A stretch of DNA of 64,000 nt from Alkalibacterium sp034520745 (GTDB taxonomy: Bacteria > Bacillota > Bacilli > Lactobacillales > Carnobacteriaceae_A): assembly GCA_034520745.1 (NCBI GenBank), contig JAXHNF010000011.1, forward strand, positions 77,372 through 141,371. Direction: 5' to 3'. The notes beneath the pieces were generated by a model. The model worked only from the letters and a program-made list of their open reading frames with translations. It ran no database searches and was not told the DNA's origin. The translations under genes and the position numbers were made by a program. Shown piece by piece: positions 19,248 to 28,786 of this stretch. The number at the start of each line of letters is the position of its first letter. Position 1 is the stretch's first letter.

Positions 19248-19952
19248 TTACCGTTTATCAATTCTGTTTACCCATATGTCACCGATAAACTGAATAGTGA
19301 ATACAATGACCAGAATGATCACTGTTGCGACAAGCGTCACGTTCGGGCGACTGCGCTGGAAGCCTTCCAGGAATGCCAGATTCCCCAGCCCCCCTGCGCC
19401 TATCACGCCTGCCATCGCCGTATAGCCGACGAGTGAGATCGCAGTGACCGTGATCCCTGCAACAATATTCGGCAGACTTTCCGGGATATACACTTTTGTG
19501 ATGATTTCCCATTTCGTCGCTCCCATTGCTTCGGCTGCTTCGATAACACCCTTATCGACTTCTCTCAGACCGGCTTCTACCAGTCGTGCGTAGAAAGGCG
19601 CTGCCGAAAAGATCAGTGCCGGCAGCCCGGCAGTCGGGCCAGTGATGCTGTCGACGATCAGTTTCGTGAACGGGATGAGCAGAACGATCAGTATGATGAA
19701 TGGGATCGAACGGAAGACATTGACTAAAAAGGCGACCGTCTTGTACAATGCTTTGGCCCAGAACGACTCACTGCCGCGTGTCTCATATAACAGCAGTCCC
19801 AGCAGTATGCCCAGGAAAAACACCGCGACAACCGAGATGCCGGTCATGTATAGGGTCTGTTCGGTTGCCTCCCAGACTCTGTCCCAGCTTATCGATTCAA
19901 AATCCAGATAGTCTGAAATGATCGAGCCTATGAAAAAATTAGTGTTCTGCAT
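19248..19952 (-). CDS. metI: Methionine ABC transporter permease
   Basis: Intact 234-residue permease with five or six hydrophobic spans. The EAA motif region reads EAAEAMGATKWEIITKVYIPESLP, which docks onto the MetN ATPase, and FRSIPFIILIVLLIPFT is typical of MetI. Its start overlaps the end of metN by 14 bp, showing translational coupling. It forms the membrane channel for methionine or related amino acids. Confidence 0.92.
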   Translation of the reverse strand: MQNTNFFIGSIISDYLDFESISWDRVWEATEQTLYMTGISVVAVFFLGILLGLLLYETRGSESFWAKALYKTVAFLVNVFRSIPFIILIVLLIPFTKLIVDSITGPTAGLPALIFSAAPFYARLVEAGLREVDKGVIEAAEAMGATKWEIITKVYIPESLPNIVAGITVTAISLVGYTAMAGVIGAGGLGNLAFLEGFQRSRPNVTLVATVIILVIVFTIQFIGDIWVNRIDKR

Positions 19953-20976
19953 AACCTTGCACCTCCACTTCTACCGGGTAGGACTTGAAGAGTTTCAATG
20001 CCTGCCGCCGTTTTTCTTCTGTCCCGAGGAGCTGCACCACCAGCGTCCCCATCGGCACTTTATGCGTGGACTGAATGCTGCCCTGAATGATGTTGATGTC
20101 CACACCGGTTTCACGGCTGACCTGTGTGATGATCGGCGTATTCACGCTGCCCCCTTCGAAGAGGATCTGAACGATGTCTCCGTCCGGGTAAAGTTTCTGC
20201 AGTTCTTTGAGTGCCGCCTGCGTTTCTCTGGTATCCATCTCACGGTCCTGTTTGACAAAACGCCGGGTCACCGGATGTTCTGGATGCTTGAAGACGCCCA
20301 GAACCGGTCCTTCTTCCACAATGACGCCCGAATCCATGACAGCGACGCGGTGGCAGATCTTGCGGACCACTTCCATCTCATGAGTGATCAAGACGATCGT
20401 GACGTTCAGTTCCCTGTTGATTTTTTCAAGCAGATCCAGCACTTCATCGGTCGTCTGCGGATCCAGAGCACTGGTCGCTTCATCGCTGAGCAGGACTTTG
20501 GGATCATTGGCTAATGCCCTGGCAATGCCGACCCGCTGTTTTTCCCCTCCGCTCAACTGAGCAGGATAGGAATTTTCTTTCCCCGAGAGTCCGACCAGCT
20601 GAATAAGCTCTTTCGCTTTTCTGATGCGCTCTTCCTTGTCCACTTTTGCAATTTCCAGCGGGAACATGACATTTTCCAATACCGTCCGGCTCCACAGAAG
20701 GTTGAAGTGCTGGAAAATCATCCCGATGGAGTGACGTTCCTTACGTACCGCTTTCTTGTTCAATTCGGACAAGCGTTTATCATCCAATTCGACCGTGCCT
20801 TCTGACGGCAGCTCCAGGCCGTTGATCAGACGAAGCAGTGTGCTTTTCCCAGCCCCTGAGTAACCGACGAAACCGAATATCTCTCCTTTATTGATCGTTA
20901 AATCGACCTTTTTTAATGCCTCAAAACTCCCGGCTTTGCTTTCATAGGTTTTTTTGATTCCCTTTAACGTGATCAT
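19939..20976 (-). CDS. metN: Methionine ABC transporter ATPase with NIL domain
   Basis: Intact ATPase of 345 residues: Walker A GYSGAGKSTLLRLIN, Q-loop IGMIFQHFNLL, signature LSGGEKQRVGIARALA, Walker B VLLSDEATSALDP and switch VLITHEMEVV. The C-terminal 90 residues form a ferredoxin-like NIL domain (IVQILFEGGSVNTPIITQ), which in MetN senses intracellular methionine and inhibits transport. I choose the ATG at 20976, which follows AAAGGAGTGATACGG, rather than the upstream in-frame ATG that lies in the leader terminator. It is the first gene after the T-box leader. Confidence 0.94.
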   Translation of the reverse strand: MITLKGIKKTYESKAGSFEALKKVDLTINKGEIFGFVGYSGAGKSTLLRLINGLELPSEGTVELDDKRLSELNKKAVRKERHSIGMIFQHFNLLWSRTVLENVMFPLEIAKVDKEERIRKAKELIQLVGLSGKENSYPAQLSGGEKQRVGIARALANDPKVLLSDEATSALDPQTTDEVLDLLEKINRELNVTIVLITHEMEVVRKICHRVAVMDSGVIVEEGPVLGVFKHPEHPVTRRFVKQDREMDTRETQAALKELQKLYPDGDIVQILFEGGSVNTPIITQVSRETGVDINIIQGSIQSTHKVPMGTLVVQLLGTEEKRRQALKLFKSYPVEVEVQGYAEH

Positions 20977-21014
20977 CCGTATCACTCCTTTCCGTTTACT
21001 TTGAAAATAAAAAA

Positions 21015-21290
21015 CGCCCTTTTCGAGTCTCATGACTCAGGAAGGGCGACTAATCATCAAGTTAGCGCGGTTCCAGCCTTTGTTCGCTGTTCTATCACTA
21101 AAACAGCCTCTCCCAGTACTTGAAAGATCCATAAAGAGACTTTTCGCAAATACTGTGGCACTGTACCGGGTGCAGCCGGAAATAGCTCATGTTTCCACTC
21201 ACTATTTCTGCTCAAAGACCATTTTCCAAACCGATTGTCATGCTTCCTTTCACCCGACGGAAGCTCTCTGAGATGACGCTCTGATCTGAT
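21015..21290 (-). ncRNA. T-box leader controlling metNIQ
   Basis: On the minus strand the leader has a stem I with AGAGA and a distal hairpin (CTTCC...GGAAG), the T-box core AAAGGCTGGAACCGCG (21066-21081) and a terminator (stem CGCCCTT/AAGGGCG, 21015-21048) followed by a T6 run. Uncharged tRNA binding would favour the antiterminator. Genomic context and an AUG near the end of the 3' strand of stem I suggest tRNA-Met. However, the base after UGG is A, which would pair with U73, not the A73 usual for tRNA-Met, so cysteine remains an alternative. Confidence 0.85.
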
Positions 21291-21299
21291 ACTTATCTA

Positions 21300-21464
21300 T
21301 TTCATCGCTCAATTATTTCTCATTTGATTTTAATAATGTTTCGATTGATATGTATCATATCAGAAATAAGTTGAAGATGTCTGCTGCAACACTTTTTCTC
21401 TTTAGATATTTTGTCAGTCACGGATTGCAGAATTTTTTCAGGGATCTACAGTCCCTGTTACATT
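21300..21464. other. Intergenic region upstream of the T-box leader
   Basis: AT-rich sequence that should include the metNIQ promoter; I see no pair of hexamers good enough to name. No gene is supported. Confidence 0.4.
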
Positions 21465-21465
21465 A

Positions 21466-21505
21466 AAAAAATGAGCCTGTATGCAAAAGCATACGGCTCA
21501 TTTTT
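21466..21505 (-). terminator. Terminator downstream of the amino-acid permease gene
   Basis: A stem AAAAATGAGCC with GCATAC pairs across a TTTT loop and T-runs on both sides (21466-21505). It follows the permease stop by about 60 bp. Confidence 0.7.
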
Positions 21506-21564
21506 ATCGTTCTGTCATTTGTCTTGCACCAGAAACGTACTTCGGGCAAAAACGCTTTTTTTGA

Positions 21565-22934
21565 TCAGGCAGACAACTCATCAGTGCCGTCGCCTCTTAC
21601 CCCGTATAAATAACCGAGGACGGCAGACAGTGCCTGAGAAGAGCAGAAACAGCGGACTATATATCGGGGTTGGCGATTCACGCCACCCAGTAAGATGATC
21701 AGCGAACCTAAAACACCCATGATCGGTGCCACCGTTCCTCAGAAAGGCATTCTTGATGACGCCCAGATTTTTTCAGCCCCATGACCTTGACGTAAAGCAC
21801 AATATAAGCCACATAACTGAAGACCGATCGCGATTTCACTGATGTCACCACCGGCCAGAATGTCAAACCGCTGCGTCAGATAATGCACAGCCAGCCAGAA
21901 GACGGTGATCAGATAAGCGGTTAGGGCTGCATCAAGGTGACAGTCCCTTTTCTGCATTGATTTCAGTGATTTTACTGCTGAAAGGCATCATGTCTTTGGA
22001 TGCCAGAGTCTCGCGGCAGACGAATGTATCCGAGCGAGACCCGTTGACGACCCCCAAGATTGCGATCAGTACGAACGTCAGGAGGATCTTCTCCCCGCTT
22101 GCCCCCAGGATGGAATTCCCGACCTGACTGATGGCCTGATCACCGGCGGACAGGATATACTCTGTCCCGACAACCGCGATCATGCCGAGGAAAAAGGCCA
22201 AATAGACACTTAAAACGATCAGGGGTCCGATCGTTAAGGCAATCGGCATATTTTTATGATGCTCTCTTACTTCCTGTGTGATCGATGTCGAAACGATCCA
22301 GCCGTCAAAAGAAAAGGCAATCGGAGCCAGTGCTGCCAGGAAACCCCAGCCAACCACACTGGATTCGACCGTAACGATCCCTTCCGGCAGAGCCGGAGCA
22401 CTCTGGGTCCAGAACAGACCGATCAGAGCCACACCGATCAGCGGGATCATCTTGACGACCGTCGTGACATTCTGAAAACGTCCGCCCATTTTATAAGACA
22501 GGTAGTTCATCAAAAAGAAAAAGCTCATGTAGATGAATCCCAGTAATGTCTGTAATTCAAGCGTCTGATTCAATCCTAATAAAGAAAGTGTATAAATACC
22601 TGAAACCCAGCTTACGATAGCCGTGATGGTCGGGAAATAAACAAACATCTGAAACCAGCCGAAGGCACTCGCAAATCGCGAAGTAGACAAACTCTTCATA
22701 ATAGGAGATGACCCCACCCCTTTTGGTCGACCTGCTGGCCAGCTGTGACAAAGTGATGCTCCCGAAAATCACACAGAATGCTCCGATCGCGAAAACCAGA
22801 ACGCCCAGCCAGACACTGCCACCTGTTGCCTGTAATATATCATCAGACTTGAAAAATATGCCTGATCCGATGCTGATTCCGACGATCATCGAAACAGCTG
22901 TACTTAACCCATAATGTTCTCTTGCTTTCATCAT
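21565..22934 (-). CDS. APC-superfamily amino acid permease
   Basis: Permease of about 440-450 residues with twelve predicted helices. The N-terminus has the APC signature GLSTAVSMIVGISIGSGIFF; later come SITLSQLASRSTKRGGVISYYEEF and APIAFSFDGWIVSTSITQEV, and the C-terminus reads LGYLYGVRGDGTDELSA. Frameshifts near 22700, 21945, 21740 and 21650 interrupt it. The ATG at 22934 follows GGAGGGAGTC, better than upstream in-frame starts. The sequence resembles the serine/threonine exchanger SteT group within LAT-type APC proteins; the substrate is not certain. Its own terminator follows, so it is probably monocistronic. Confidence 0.75.
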
Positions 22935-23040
22935 GACTCCCTCCTTCATTTTCATTATTATATAGCATGTTATTTAACATTCTACCACTATATCAAAAAA
23001 CAAGAGCAATAAGAAGCGTGTTTTTTCTTTGAACTGAAAA

Positions 23041-23082
23041 GAACAGGTGAGATTCCCGAATAATCGGGCATCTCGCCTGTTC
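23041..23082 (-). terminator. Terminator of the phosphoesterase-GNAT operon
   Basis: An outer 12-bp stem with one G-U (23041-23052 with 23071-23082) and an inner CCCGA/TCGGG stem are followed on the minus strand by TTTT. Confidence 0.7.
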
Positions 23083-23093
23083 TTATAAAAGGT

Positions 23094-23675
23094 CTACTCT
23101 CTAACCATAAAAATATAGGACGGCCGTTCATTCCCCTTGTCTTCTTCGAAACCATAGGCTCTATATAGATGTTCTGCCCGTTTATTCCCCTTCAGAACGT
23201 ACAGACTCAGCTTAGTTATAGCCAGATCATTCTCTTTCAGCCGGATGATTTCTTCCATCAGACGGTGTCCAAGGTTCTGATTTCTTCTGGACTCTTTCAC
23301 CGCGATAAAATCAATGTAACATTCATTGCCGTCAGGGATTCTGTTTGTCTCCAGACCAGTTGCCGCAAACTGCAGCACCGGTCTGATTCCTAAAACGTGT
23401 ACTGCAGCGAGAAGTTTTGCCAGGAAAAGAAACAGTCAGTCTCCTTCTATTTTGTTTTGTCAGTCCGCAGAAGTGCCGACGACCTCGCTTCCTCTCTTCA
23501 AAACATACACCTCTAAACCGAACATGTCGGCCTCTTTCAGCCAGAAAAGCTGGAAGAGTTTCTTTACCGTTTCCTGAGACAAGGAAGAACCCTCTGTGAA
23601 TTTGTCAGCGAACGCATTACTCAGCCGCTCTGTTACCCTATCCATATCACATGCCTGCATTTTTTCAAGCTTCAT
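23094..23675 (-). CDS. GNAT-family N-acetyltransferase
   Basis: About 193 residues with the GNAT core in the C-terminal half: CYIDFIAVKESRRNQNLGHRLMEEI (beta4 and the acetyl-CoA loop, RxxxxG/A form RNQNLG), LSLYVLKGNKRAEHLYRAYGFEE and a final beta strand. One or two frameshifts near 23400-23460 separate the N-terminal helices. The ATG at 23675 overlaps the end of the phosphoesterase gene by 11 bp, indicating translational coupling. The acceptor substrate is unknown. Confidence 0.75.
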
Positions 23676-24690
23676 CGCTACGCTCATCCATAACGTGTTC
23701 ATCCATTTCTTCTTCTCTAAAGGCGGCACGTTCTTCCCGTGATACTCTTTTTCTTTCTTTTTTACGCATAGCTAAATAGTCGACGACCGGCTGAGGTTTT
23801 CTTGTATCGAACGCTTCGATCGGCTCCGGCCCTCTCATCGTTTCCCGTTTGATATATAAGATCCCTCTCTCATTCACATAGGTTTTCCATCTAACCAGAC
23901 GGATCATGCCTTCGGTGAGTTCGATTGCTGTGATACTGGCTGGATAGATCCCACAGCCGGTGTTGAAATAAGGCACACTTTTGTCTTTTGGAAACTTGAA
24001 ACGGTGTGTGTGCCCGCAGATCAGCGGACGCTGATTCTTGACGATCCATTTGCTGTAGTTGCGTTCGATTTTATGCCGGCGGTTGATGTTCTTGGACGGG
24101 CTTGCCGGATTTTTGACCCCGAACCGGTGGAAAAATCGCCAGAAATACTTGATGGAAAGCATCGTGAAGAACCAGAACTGATCATTGGGCGCATCGCCCT
24201 GATGACCGTGAATGACAAACAGTTCCTGGCTGGTGTAACGGTGCTTTAAAATGATCGCTTCCTGAGGGTCGAGCCCTTTCAGGAAATCAAAGAATTCTTC
24301 TGAAAATTCATCGTAGTTGATGCCGAAATTCTTCTCAACGAACTGAGGATTCTGAAGATAGATATCGTGGTTGCCGTATATCCGTATATAGCGGTCATCG
24401 TCGAAAAACTTCTTGATCGTCGCGTAGACGTCGGTGTGGGCATTCTTGATATGCTCGAACTCTGAATATTCGAGAAATTCTTCGCCGTCACCCACTTCAA
24501 TGAACGTGTAGTTATTTTCATAATACTCATTCAGCGCATGTACAAAAATATTCCGGCTTTTCAGAAATTCATCCGAAAGACTGCCGTCGCCTCTGTGTGC
24601 GTCACTCATGAATACAATACGTGAATCATCATCAAAATAAACATTTTTAGCCTTTTCGTAGGCTTCTGTCAAGCGTCGTTCAGTAAACAT
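23665..24690 (-). CDS. Calcineurin-like metallophosphoesterase
   Basis: Intact 341-residue enzyme with the complete dinuclear metal site: SDAHRGD (D and H), VGDGEEF (D), YGNHD (N, H), VIHGHQGD and CGHTHR. A basic insert (KNINRRHKIERNYSKW) and a highly charged C-terminal tail (MRKKERKRVSREERAAFREEE) stand out. No membrane segment is visible. Substrates of this superfamily range from UDP-diacylglucosamine to nucleotides and proteins, and I cannot assign one. It is the first gene of a two-gene operon with the GNAT enzyme. Confidence 0.85.
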   Translation of the reverse strand: MFTERRLTEAYEKAKNVYFDDDSRIVFMSDAHRGDGSLSDEFLKSRNIFVHALNEYYENNYTFIEVGDGEEFLEYSEFEHIKNAHTDVYATIKKFFDDDRYIRIYGNHDIYLQNPQFVEKNFGINYDEFSEEFFDFLKGLDPQEAIILKHRYTSQELFVIHGHQGDAPNDQFWFFTMLSIKYFWRFFHRFGVKNPASPSKNINRRHKIERNYSKWIVKNQRPLICGHTHRFKFPKDKSVPYFNTGCGIYPASITAIELTEGMIRLVRWKTYVNERGILYIKRETMRGPEPIEAFDTRKPQPVVDYLAMRKKERKRVSREERAAFREEEMDEHVMDERSDEA

Positions 24691-24929
24691 ACGTGACCCT
24701 CCCTGCTGAGTGTTTCATATCTTAAGTATACGTTATTTCTTCTCGCGAATAAAAAGGTATGCATCAGACAGCGACATGCTTCATTGCCTTTCAGAATACT
24801 TCACAGGATACACTACTGGACCATACCCTTAACTAACGGTTCAAGGACCCGGTTCGCTTCAGTTGATTAAAAACTTTACAAGTGACAAAATTAGAAATAG
24901 AGGAAACTCATAACCAGGGAGGAATCTTT

Positions 24930-25367
24930 ATGAAAGATATAGAACTGGATCTCGTCATATCCGATAGTATCGAAGCACTGAAACTGTATGAACAGATTTT
25001 TGATATCGAACGTCTCGAAGCCACCGACTTTGACACGGGTCAGAATGAAGTGATTTTCAAACTCTATGATTTGAAGATCCACATGCTGGACGAAAATCCT
25101 GAAATGGGATTGAATGCCCCGAGTGACAACAGTCTCCTTCCGATATGGGTCAATGTCACGGTCCCGGATATAGAAGAAACCTACAACAAAGCGATGGATG
25201 CAGGATGCACGGATATGCAGCCCGTTACCGAGAATGCAGATTTCGGTGTCTCAAACGCCATCTTCGTCGATCCGTTCGGCTATCAGTGGATGATCCACCA
25301 GGTGCACAAAGACGTTTCCTTTGAGGAACGCGAAGCGATCTGGGAAGAAAAGCTGAAGGATGACTAA
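24930..25367 (+). CDS. VOC-superfamily (glyoxalase/PhnB-like) protein
   Basis: A 145-residue protein with the paired beta-alpha-beta-beta-beta fold of PhnB-like VOC proteins: DLVISDSIEALKLYEQIFDIERLE at the start and FVDPFGYQWMIHQV at the end, the latter being the canonical DPFGYxW motif. The ATG at 24930 follows GGGAGGAATCTTT; the in-frame ATG at 24882 has no ribosome binding site. It may bind a small hydrophobic ligand or metal; the function is unknown. It stands alone on the plus strand, with a terminator directly after it. Confidence 0.75.
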   Translation: MKDIELDLVISDSIEALKLYEQIFDIERLEATDFDTGQNEVIFKLYDLKIHMLDENPEMGLNAPSDNSLLPIWVNVTVPDIEETYNKAMDAGCTDMQPVTENADFGVSNAIFVDPFGYQWMIHQVHKDVSFEEREAIWEEKLKDD

Positions 25368-25379
25368 ATGAATAAATTA

Positions 25380-25413
25380 GCTGGACCATCACACTCATGG
25401 TCCAGCATTTTTT
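25380..25413 (+). terminator. Terminator of the VOC gene
   Basis: A perfect 10-bp GC-rich stem (25380-25389 with 25397-25406) and T7 run, 13 bp after the stop codon. Confidence 0.8.
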
Positions 25414-25426
25414 GTGGACAAACGAT

Positions 25427-26325
25427 TTAAAGTAGCGGCACTGTTCTCTGTTTGCTTCTTTGGCTTCTTCAAGGTTCAGATTACAGTGAAAGATGTGACT
25501 ATACTGTTCTTCACCCTGCTCCCCATACTTTTTATATGTGACATCCACTCCCTTCAAGGTCAACCTTTCAACCAACGGCCAGTGCTTCTGATCTTCAGGA
25601 AATCATAGTGGGCGGTCATGATGCGAGTGGGAGGAAAGGCATCAGTGACATATTTTTTCACAGCGAACTGTTCTTCATACTTCTGCCAGTCTTTTCCTAA
25701 GTAATCTTTCAGCAAGACGACCAGTTTTAGATCTGCATCTTTTCTGTTCTTTTTATCGAGCGAAGCCATTTTCTGATATATGTTGTACATGCCGCAACTC
25801 AGAGGCGACCGCTCTAAGATTCAAATCTTCTGGAGGATAGAAGTCAAACAGCCTGGCGTAGTCCGGATTGGTAAAAACAGCACTATACTGGAAAGCCAAT
25901 TGCGCACCGGCAGAATCGCCTGCAATAAATACATTCGACATATCCAGGAAATACTTTTCATTATTCCCCGCTACCCAGTGCATAACCTGGTTCAGTTCTT
26001 CCAGCTGCTTCGGGTACTTACTCTTGGGAGCAAGATGATAACCAGGATTTACAACGACAAACCCCTGTCTGGCAAGAAACATGCAATAATGAAGGTAATT
26101 TTTCTTATTGCCATGGACATACCCTCCTCCATGAAAGTTGACGATCACCGGCAGCTTCTCGGTGGTCCCTTTTGGGTAGTAGACATCCAGGCTATTGTAT
26201 TTTTTCGACTCGCCGTACTGAATGTCATAACGAGCCTCGATTGTCGGATCCACTTCAAGACTCATGTCCCGTTTCTTGTCGTGAAGCGTTGCCGCGATTT
26301 TAAAACTGACTGACGCCAAAGACAT
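25427..26325 (-). CDS. Alpha/beta hydrolase, HSL-like esterase
   Basis: Carboxylesterase-type hydrolase of about 300 residues with the oxyanion HGGGYVHG, the nucleophile elbow FIAGDSAGAQLA, the acid in AHYDFLK and a catalytic His in SHIFH. This layout is the hormone-sensitive-lipase family of esterases. Frameshifts occur near 25780 and 25575, and the last codons are uncertain: one reading frame stops at 25427, just before the shared terminator. The start at 26325 is the first ATG with family-like spacing. The natural ester substrate is unknown. The CBS gene upstream is 31 bp away and may be co-transcribed. Confidence 0.75.
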
Positions 26326-26355
26326 ACCTGCTCAACTCCCGTTTCCAGTAATTAT

Positions 26356-27073
26356 TTATTCGCTACGACTTCTTGGGATGTCCCACGGTGTGATGATACC
26401 AATCAGATCGCTTTTCTTTCTGAGCGTCTCTCCTTTAGCAATGAGAAGAATATAGGCTGTCCGCCCTTCTTTGATGCGTTCTGAAAAGATCTTCTTCAAT
26501 ATCAAAAATTGATTTGTCAGCGGGGATCACTTCGTAAAAATCCTGTTCATCTTCGACCTCCAGTATTTCCCTGACGGTAGCATTTTTGATCGAATGAATA
26601 TCCTTGTCCATCACTTTGGCCAGGTATTTGGTCACCCCTATGGATGACAGGATACCGACCAGATCATCTCCGTCAAACACCGGAAATTGTGTATACCTGA
26701 CATGATTGATCACGTCCAGAACTTTCTCCAGTGGATCATTGACATCGAACGTCCGGACACGTTTCAGAAAAAGATCTTTGACTTGTTTGCTGTATTTGAT
26801 TTTTTCAGTGACCCTTTCGATTTCTTTGACCAGTGAATCACTTGGCTGAGCAACCGCTTCTTCGCCATTGATCGTGTGATGCGTCAGCAGGTTTCTGAAT
26901 TCACGGTAAAAATCGATCTCATCGACATACTTTTCGATCACTTTATCGCGTTTCTTCGCAGCTGTTCCCATCAGTTCACCGAAATTCGTTTCGGGATCCT
27001 TGTTGACCTTTTTGGCGATCACATTATGTAATTCATTGAATGCATGCATAAAGCTCTGATAGTTGCTTCCCAT
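26356..27073 (-). CDS. CBS-domain protein with N-terminal helical domain
   Basis: About 239 residues. The first 110 are helical and charged (FMHAFNELHNVIAKKVNKD), followed by a CBS pair (RTFDVNDPLEKVLDVINHVRYTQFPVFDGDDLVGILSS and a second repeat ending SDLIGIITPWDI). A frameshift near 26490 splits the second repeat. The ATG at 27073 follows AAAGGGTGAAGAAC; an in-frame ATG at 27115 lacks a ribosome binding site. CBS pairs bind adenine nucleotides and regulate partner domains. No enzyme domain is fused here, so it may be a stand-alone sensor. The partner is unknown. Confidence 0.7.
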
Positions 27074-27187
27074 GTTCTTCACCCTTTTTAAAAATTTATC
27101 TGACTTGTTCTTCATGGCTGCTTATTACGTACTATGATCATTATATCACTCACACTAGATTATCAGAAAAATTTGAGGCGCTCCAGA

Positions 27188-27216
27188 AAACTCCAGGCAG
27201 CGGTCTCCTGGAGTTT
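27188..27216 (-). terminator. Hairpin downstream of the 27223-27672 gene
   Basis: Perfect 10-bp stem AAACTCCAGG/CCTGGAGTTT with a 9-nt loop and a short T-run on the minus strand, 7 bp after the stop codon. Confidence 0.6.
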
Positions 27217-27222
27217 AAACTG

Positions 27223-27672
27223 TCAGTATTTATCTGTCAGCTTTCTGATCGGTCGTCCTTCAGAATCAAACGTGTACTGCTGAAGCTTCCTGGAGTCATT
27301 CATTGCCATCACCAGACGGTCACGGTAAGGCTCAGCCAGCTCTTCGAACAGCAAGGCCTCGTCGTGCAGATCATGCTTCTGTCTGATGGAAGCTACTTCA
27401 TTTTTATTTCTCAATTTAGTTTTTGTTTTAGGCAGTGGTTTATCTGTTATTCTTTTTTCGATTCGGTAAATATGATCGTCGTCATTGTAGATGATTTCCA
27501 GAGCTCCGGAATTGGTCCGTTTATATTCAGCGTGCGGGTAGTCTTCCTTGTGCAGTTCCCACCAGGCTTTGATCCCGTTGATGGCTTCTTCTTCACTCGG
27601 GTAACTGCCGTGTTCCTTCTTGACCCCTGTCAGTCGGTTCTGCCAATAATTCGTGTACACTGTTTGTTCCAT
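27223..27672 (-). CDS. Hypothetical protein, 149 aa
   Basis: Intact soluble protein beginning MEQTVYTNYWQNRLTG, rich in charged residues and aromatic positions, with WWELHKEDYPHAEYKR in the middle and a conserved-looking YTFDSEGRPIRKL end. No signal peptide, membrane segment or catalytic motif is visible and I do not recognise the family. The gene is monocistronic, bounded by a terminator at 27188 and an AT-rich upstream region. The intact frame in a region full of frameshifts supports real coding. Confidence 0.65.
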   Translation of the reverse strand: MEQTVYTNYWQNRLTGVKKEHGSYPSEEEAINGIKAWWELHKEDYPHAEYKRTNSGALEIIYNDDDHIYRIEKRITDKPLPKTKTKLRNKNEVASIRQKHDLHDEALLFEELAEPYRDRLVMAMNDSRKLQQYTFDSEGRPIRKLTDKY

Positions 27673-27821
27673 TCACTACACTCCTTTATTTTAGCTTACT
27701 TCCAGTTTATAGTAATCAGAAGCGTTTTCAAACGATATCAGCCTGTAAATACCAATTGTTAACGATTTGTAATTCACTTTTTTTATCCTACAAATAACAT
27801 GTTCTGAAGAAAATGGAAGAA

Positions 27822-27853
27822 AAAGCACTGGGGGGGGTTCCCTTCAGTGCTTT
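27822..27853 (-). terminator. Terminator of the thioesterase gene
   Basis: A stem AAAGCACTG/CAGTGCTTT encloses a run of eight G on the plus strand, with T5 on the minus strand, 10 bp after the thioesterase stop. Confidence 0.7.
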
Positions 27854-27862
27854 CATTCAATG

Positions 27863-28228
27863 CTATTTCACTTTCTTCATGAACTTCTCCCGGTCGACGA
27901 TCGCTCGTTTGTGCGTTGCCTTGCCGATCAGTTCTTCGTCCACGTAAGCTTCAATTTCATAGGTGAACACTTTGCCGCTTTTATCTGTCTGCTCTGCTTT
28001 TACAGAAACCACTTTGTTGACAGCAGTCGGCGCCAGGTGCTTGACGTTGATCTCCATCCCTACGGACGTGTCGTTTTCATTCAATTCAGGAGCCATTAAA
28101 GACATCGCGGTTGTTTCCATATACGCAATCATATGAGGTGTGGATAACACGGGCAAACCACCGGACCCGACTGCTTCAGCCGTCTCGGATTCCTTGACAG
28201 TAAAGACCATTTCAAACGCGTTCAACAT
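27863..28228 (-). CDS. Hotdog-fold thioesterase (FlK-like)
   Basis: A 121-residue single hotdog domain: TPHMIAYMETTAMSLMAPELNENDTSVG, then VKHLAPTAVNKVVSVKAEQT and FTYEIEAYVDEELIGKATHKRAIVD. This matches the small thioesterase group that includes fluoroacetyl-CoA thioesterase-like proteins of Bacillota. I choose the ATG at 28228 (GGAG 8 nt upstream) over upstream candidates at 28234 and 28237. It probably hydrolyses an acyl-CoA; the substrate is unknown. Confidence 0.78.
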   Translation of the reverse strand: MLNAFEMVFTVKESETAEAVGSGGLPVLSTPHMIAYMETTAMSLMAPELNENDTSVGMEINVKHLAPTAVNKVVSVKAEQTDKSGKVFTYEIEAYVDEELIGKATHKRAIVDREKFMKKVK

Positions 28229-28320
28229 TTGCATCACTCCATTTTTGTTTTTATCTGATTCATACTTCTCTCGTGATTCTAATCATACCGGATGTGACTG
28301 CCTTTGCAAAATAGTAAACC

Positions 28321-28623
28321 TTACTGTTTCTTTTTGATCAGTGACATGATTCGTTTCAGGACCAGGGCCAGTAGCGTCGTTGAAAAACCCACAAAACCGA
28401 TATTCAACAGGATACTCCCGAGTGGAAAGTTGATGGCCATATTTTCCTGAATATCTCTCAGTTCCTGAGGAGAGTAGCTTTCGATATCCTGAATGGGCGT
28501 GAGGTTGGTCCACAGCAGGAAACCGATCCCCATCATAATGATGCTGACTATCAGGCCGATCACCAGTATTATTGTCGTCTTTTCTCTCGTTTCTGCCTGC
28601 TTGTCTTTTTTATCGAAATGCAC
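28321..28623 (-). CDS. Small two-helix membrane protein, about 100 aa
   Basis: A charged N-terminus (HFDKKDKQAETREK) precedes a first span (IILVIGLIVSIIMMGIGFLLW). An acidic extracytoplasmic loop with ESYSPQELRDIQENMA and a second span (GSILLNIGFVGFSTTLLALVL) ending in IKKKQ follow. A GTG start at 28623 follows AAGGAG at good spacing; an ATG at 28644 is the alternative. The family is not recognised and the function is unknown. The large 52-bp repeat array lies upstream of it. Confidence 0.6.
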   Translation of the reverse strand: MHFDKKDKQAETREKTTIILVIGLIVSIIMMGIGFLLWTNLTPIQDIESYSPQELRDIQENMAINFPLGSILLNIGFVGFSTTLLALVLKRIMSLIKKKQ

Positions 28624-28786
28624 AGCTGATTCTCCTTGCAGCATTGTATTTTTCTTTCGTTAAAGTCAGTATAGCATAAGTATTTACCTGAAAGAACGTG
28701 ATGATGAAGATGTTTTGAAAGCAATCGCTCGGCGATTGCTCTCCTTACTGATGATCTTTCTTGAGGCGGGAAGAGATTTTGTTGTT

